Assembly (NCBI RefSeq): GCF_032854445.1 | Contig: NC_088295.1 | Span: 22,803,385 to 22,867,384 of the forward strand | DNA from: Liolophura sinensis | Taxonomy: Eukaryota; Mollusca; Polyplacophora; Chitonida; Chitonidae | Direction of reading: 5' to 3' | Length of the DNA: 64,000 nucleotides | Part shown: piece after piece, positions 62,567-64,000 of the stretch | Position numbering within the stretch: position 1 is the stretch's first letter | Layout: every line of letters starts with the position of its first letter | Translations under genes and position numbers: made by a program | Notes under the pieces: generated by a model | The model's database searches: none | The model's input: the letters and a program-made list of their open reading frames with translations, nothing else | Told to the model about the DNA's origin: nothing

Positions 62567-64000
62567 CAGGTATAACCACTAGACCATGGCCCACTCCCTC
62601 ATCAAGATGTCGACCAGTTATAACCACTAGACCACGGCCGGCTCACCCATCAAGATGTCGACCAATTATAACCACTAGACCATGGACCGCTCAGTCACCA
62701 AGATGTCGACCAGGTATAACCACTACACCATGGCCCGCTCACCCATCAAGATGTCGACCAATTAAAACCACTACACCATGGCCCGCTCACCCATCAAGAT
62801 GTCGACCAGTTATAACCACTAGACCATGGACCGCTCACTCATCAAGATGTCGACCAGTTAAAACCACTAGACCATGGCCCGCTCACTCATCAAAATGTCG
62901 ACCAGTTATAACCACTAAACCATGGACCGCTCAGTCATCAAGATGTCGACCAGGTATAACCACTACACCATGGCCCGCTCACCCATCAAGATGTCGACCA
63001 ATTATAACCACTAGACCATGGCCCGCTCACTCATCAAGATGTCGACCAGTTAAAACCACTAGACAATGGACCGCTCACTCATCAAGATGTCGACCAGTTA
63101 TAACCACTAGACCACGGCCGGCTCACCCATCAAGATGTCGACAAGTTATAACCACTAGACCATGGCCCGCTCACCCATCAAGATGTCGACCAATTATAAC
63201 CACTAGACCATGGCCCGCTCACCCATCAAGATGTCGACCAGTTATAGCCACTAGACCACGGCCGGTCACCCATCAAGATGTCGACCAGTTATAACCACTA
63301 GACCATGGACCGCTCACTCATCAAGATGTCGACCAGTTATAACCACTAAACCATGGACCGCTCACTCATCAAGATGTCGACCAGTTATAACCACTAAACC
63401 ATGGACCGCTCACTCACCAAGATGTCGACCAGTTATAACCACTAGACCATGGCCCCCTCACCCATCAAGATGTCGACCAACTATAACCATTAGACCATGG
63501 CCTACTCCCTCATCAAGATGTCGACCAGTTATAACCACTAGACCATGGCCAGCTCACCCATCAAGATGTCGTCCAGTTATAACCACTACACCATGGCCCG
63601 CTCACTCATCAAGATGTCGACCAGTTATAACCACTAGACCATGGACCGCTCAGTCACCAAGATGTCGACCAGGTATAACCACTAGACCATGGCCCGCAAG
63701 ATGTCGATCAGTTATAACCACTGGACCATGGCCCGCTCACGCATCAAGATGTCGACCAGTTATAACCACTAGACCACGGCCGGCTCACCCATCAAGATGT
63801 GGACCAATTATAACCACTAGACCCTGGATCGCTCAGTCACCAAGATGTCGACCAGTTATAACCACTACACCATGGACCGCTCACTAATCAAGGTGTCGTC
63901 CTGATTTAACCACTAGACCATGGCCCGCTCACTCATCAAGATATCGACTAATTATAACCACTAGACCATGGCCTGCTCACCCATCAAGATGTCGACCAGG
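62567..64000. repeat. 48-bp satellite with A-box-like core, open at the right edge
   Basis: About 30 units of GACCAGTTATAACCACTAGA, CCATGGCCCGCTCACTCATC and AAGATGTC. On the minus strand each unit reads GGCCATGGTCTAGTGGTTAT, which fits the 5' head and A box of many tRNA genes and tRNA-derived SINEs. Units differ at a few fixed sites (GGCC or GGAC; CACTC or CACCC; CAGT, CAAT or CAGG). One unit near 63.70 kb is shortened (CATGGCCCGCAAGATGTCG). The array continues past the window. Confidence 0.93.

Overview
The window is animal nuclear DNA. Genes are split by introns with GT/AG junctions, intergenic DNA is AT-rich, and simple repeats and minisatellites are dense. At least ten copies or fragments of one tRNA-derived SINE are scattered through it. 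The SINE type, with a body reading 'TAATGCTGGC' and a tail reading 'TTGAGTACGGCGTAAAAC', together with the gene content, suggests a lophotrochozoan, most likely a mollusc (inference; a brachiopod is possible). No bacterial, phage, CRISPR or rRNA sequence was seen.

Four genes could be built to a stop codon by matching splice sites and reading phase by eye. (1) Two seven-exon, minus-strand secreted trypsin-like protease genes lie head to tail at 3568-8890 and 10136-14247. They share exon sizes (95 and 55 nt) and intron phases, so they are tandem paralogues. The first has a one-base frameshift in the exon that carries the catalytic Asp. (2) UBFD1, a ubiquitin-like-domain protein, lies on the plus strand at 17924/18740-22305. 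(3) A four-exon minus-strand gene at 26770-32181 encodes a type II membrane protein with a JmjC/cupin-like fold. Its metal ligands, an HxD motif and a distal His, are spread over three exons. A third, more distant protease gene on the minus strand (42009-55826) has two thrombospondin type 1 repeats before a trypsin domain; its catalytic part is one exon and its signal-peptide exon lies 9.8 kb upstream. Two coding exons of an unrecognised gene sit at the left edge (343-831).

The rest is repeats. Main arrays: 39-bp units inside intron 1 of the JmjC-like gene (29.85-31.06 kb); 36-bp units at 38.3-39.95 kb; 24-bp units at 48.25-49.1 kb; a stack of TA, 44-bp and 52-bp arrays at 50.17-51.34 kb; 48-bp units at 53.1-54.2 kb; and a 48-bp satellite running off the right end (62.57-64.0 kb). 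Two arrays appear to have grown out of transposable elements: the 52-bp array matches the terminal part of a short inverted-repeat element that also occurs at 27.5 kb, and the right-edge satellite unit carries a tRNA A-box-like core and begins where a SINE ends.

The three proteases are probably secreted zymogens, since each has a signal peptide, a pro-region cysteine and an R/K-[IV][IV]GG activation site. They form a local family interrupted by UBFD1 and the JmjC-like gene. No wholly new system was found. The most unusual structures are the array of decayed half-exon copies in intron 5 of the protease at 10-14 kb and the transposon-derived satellites.
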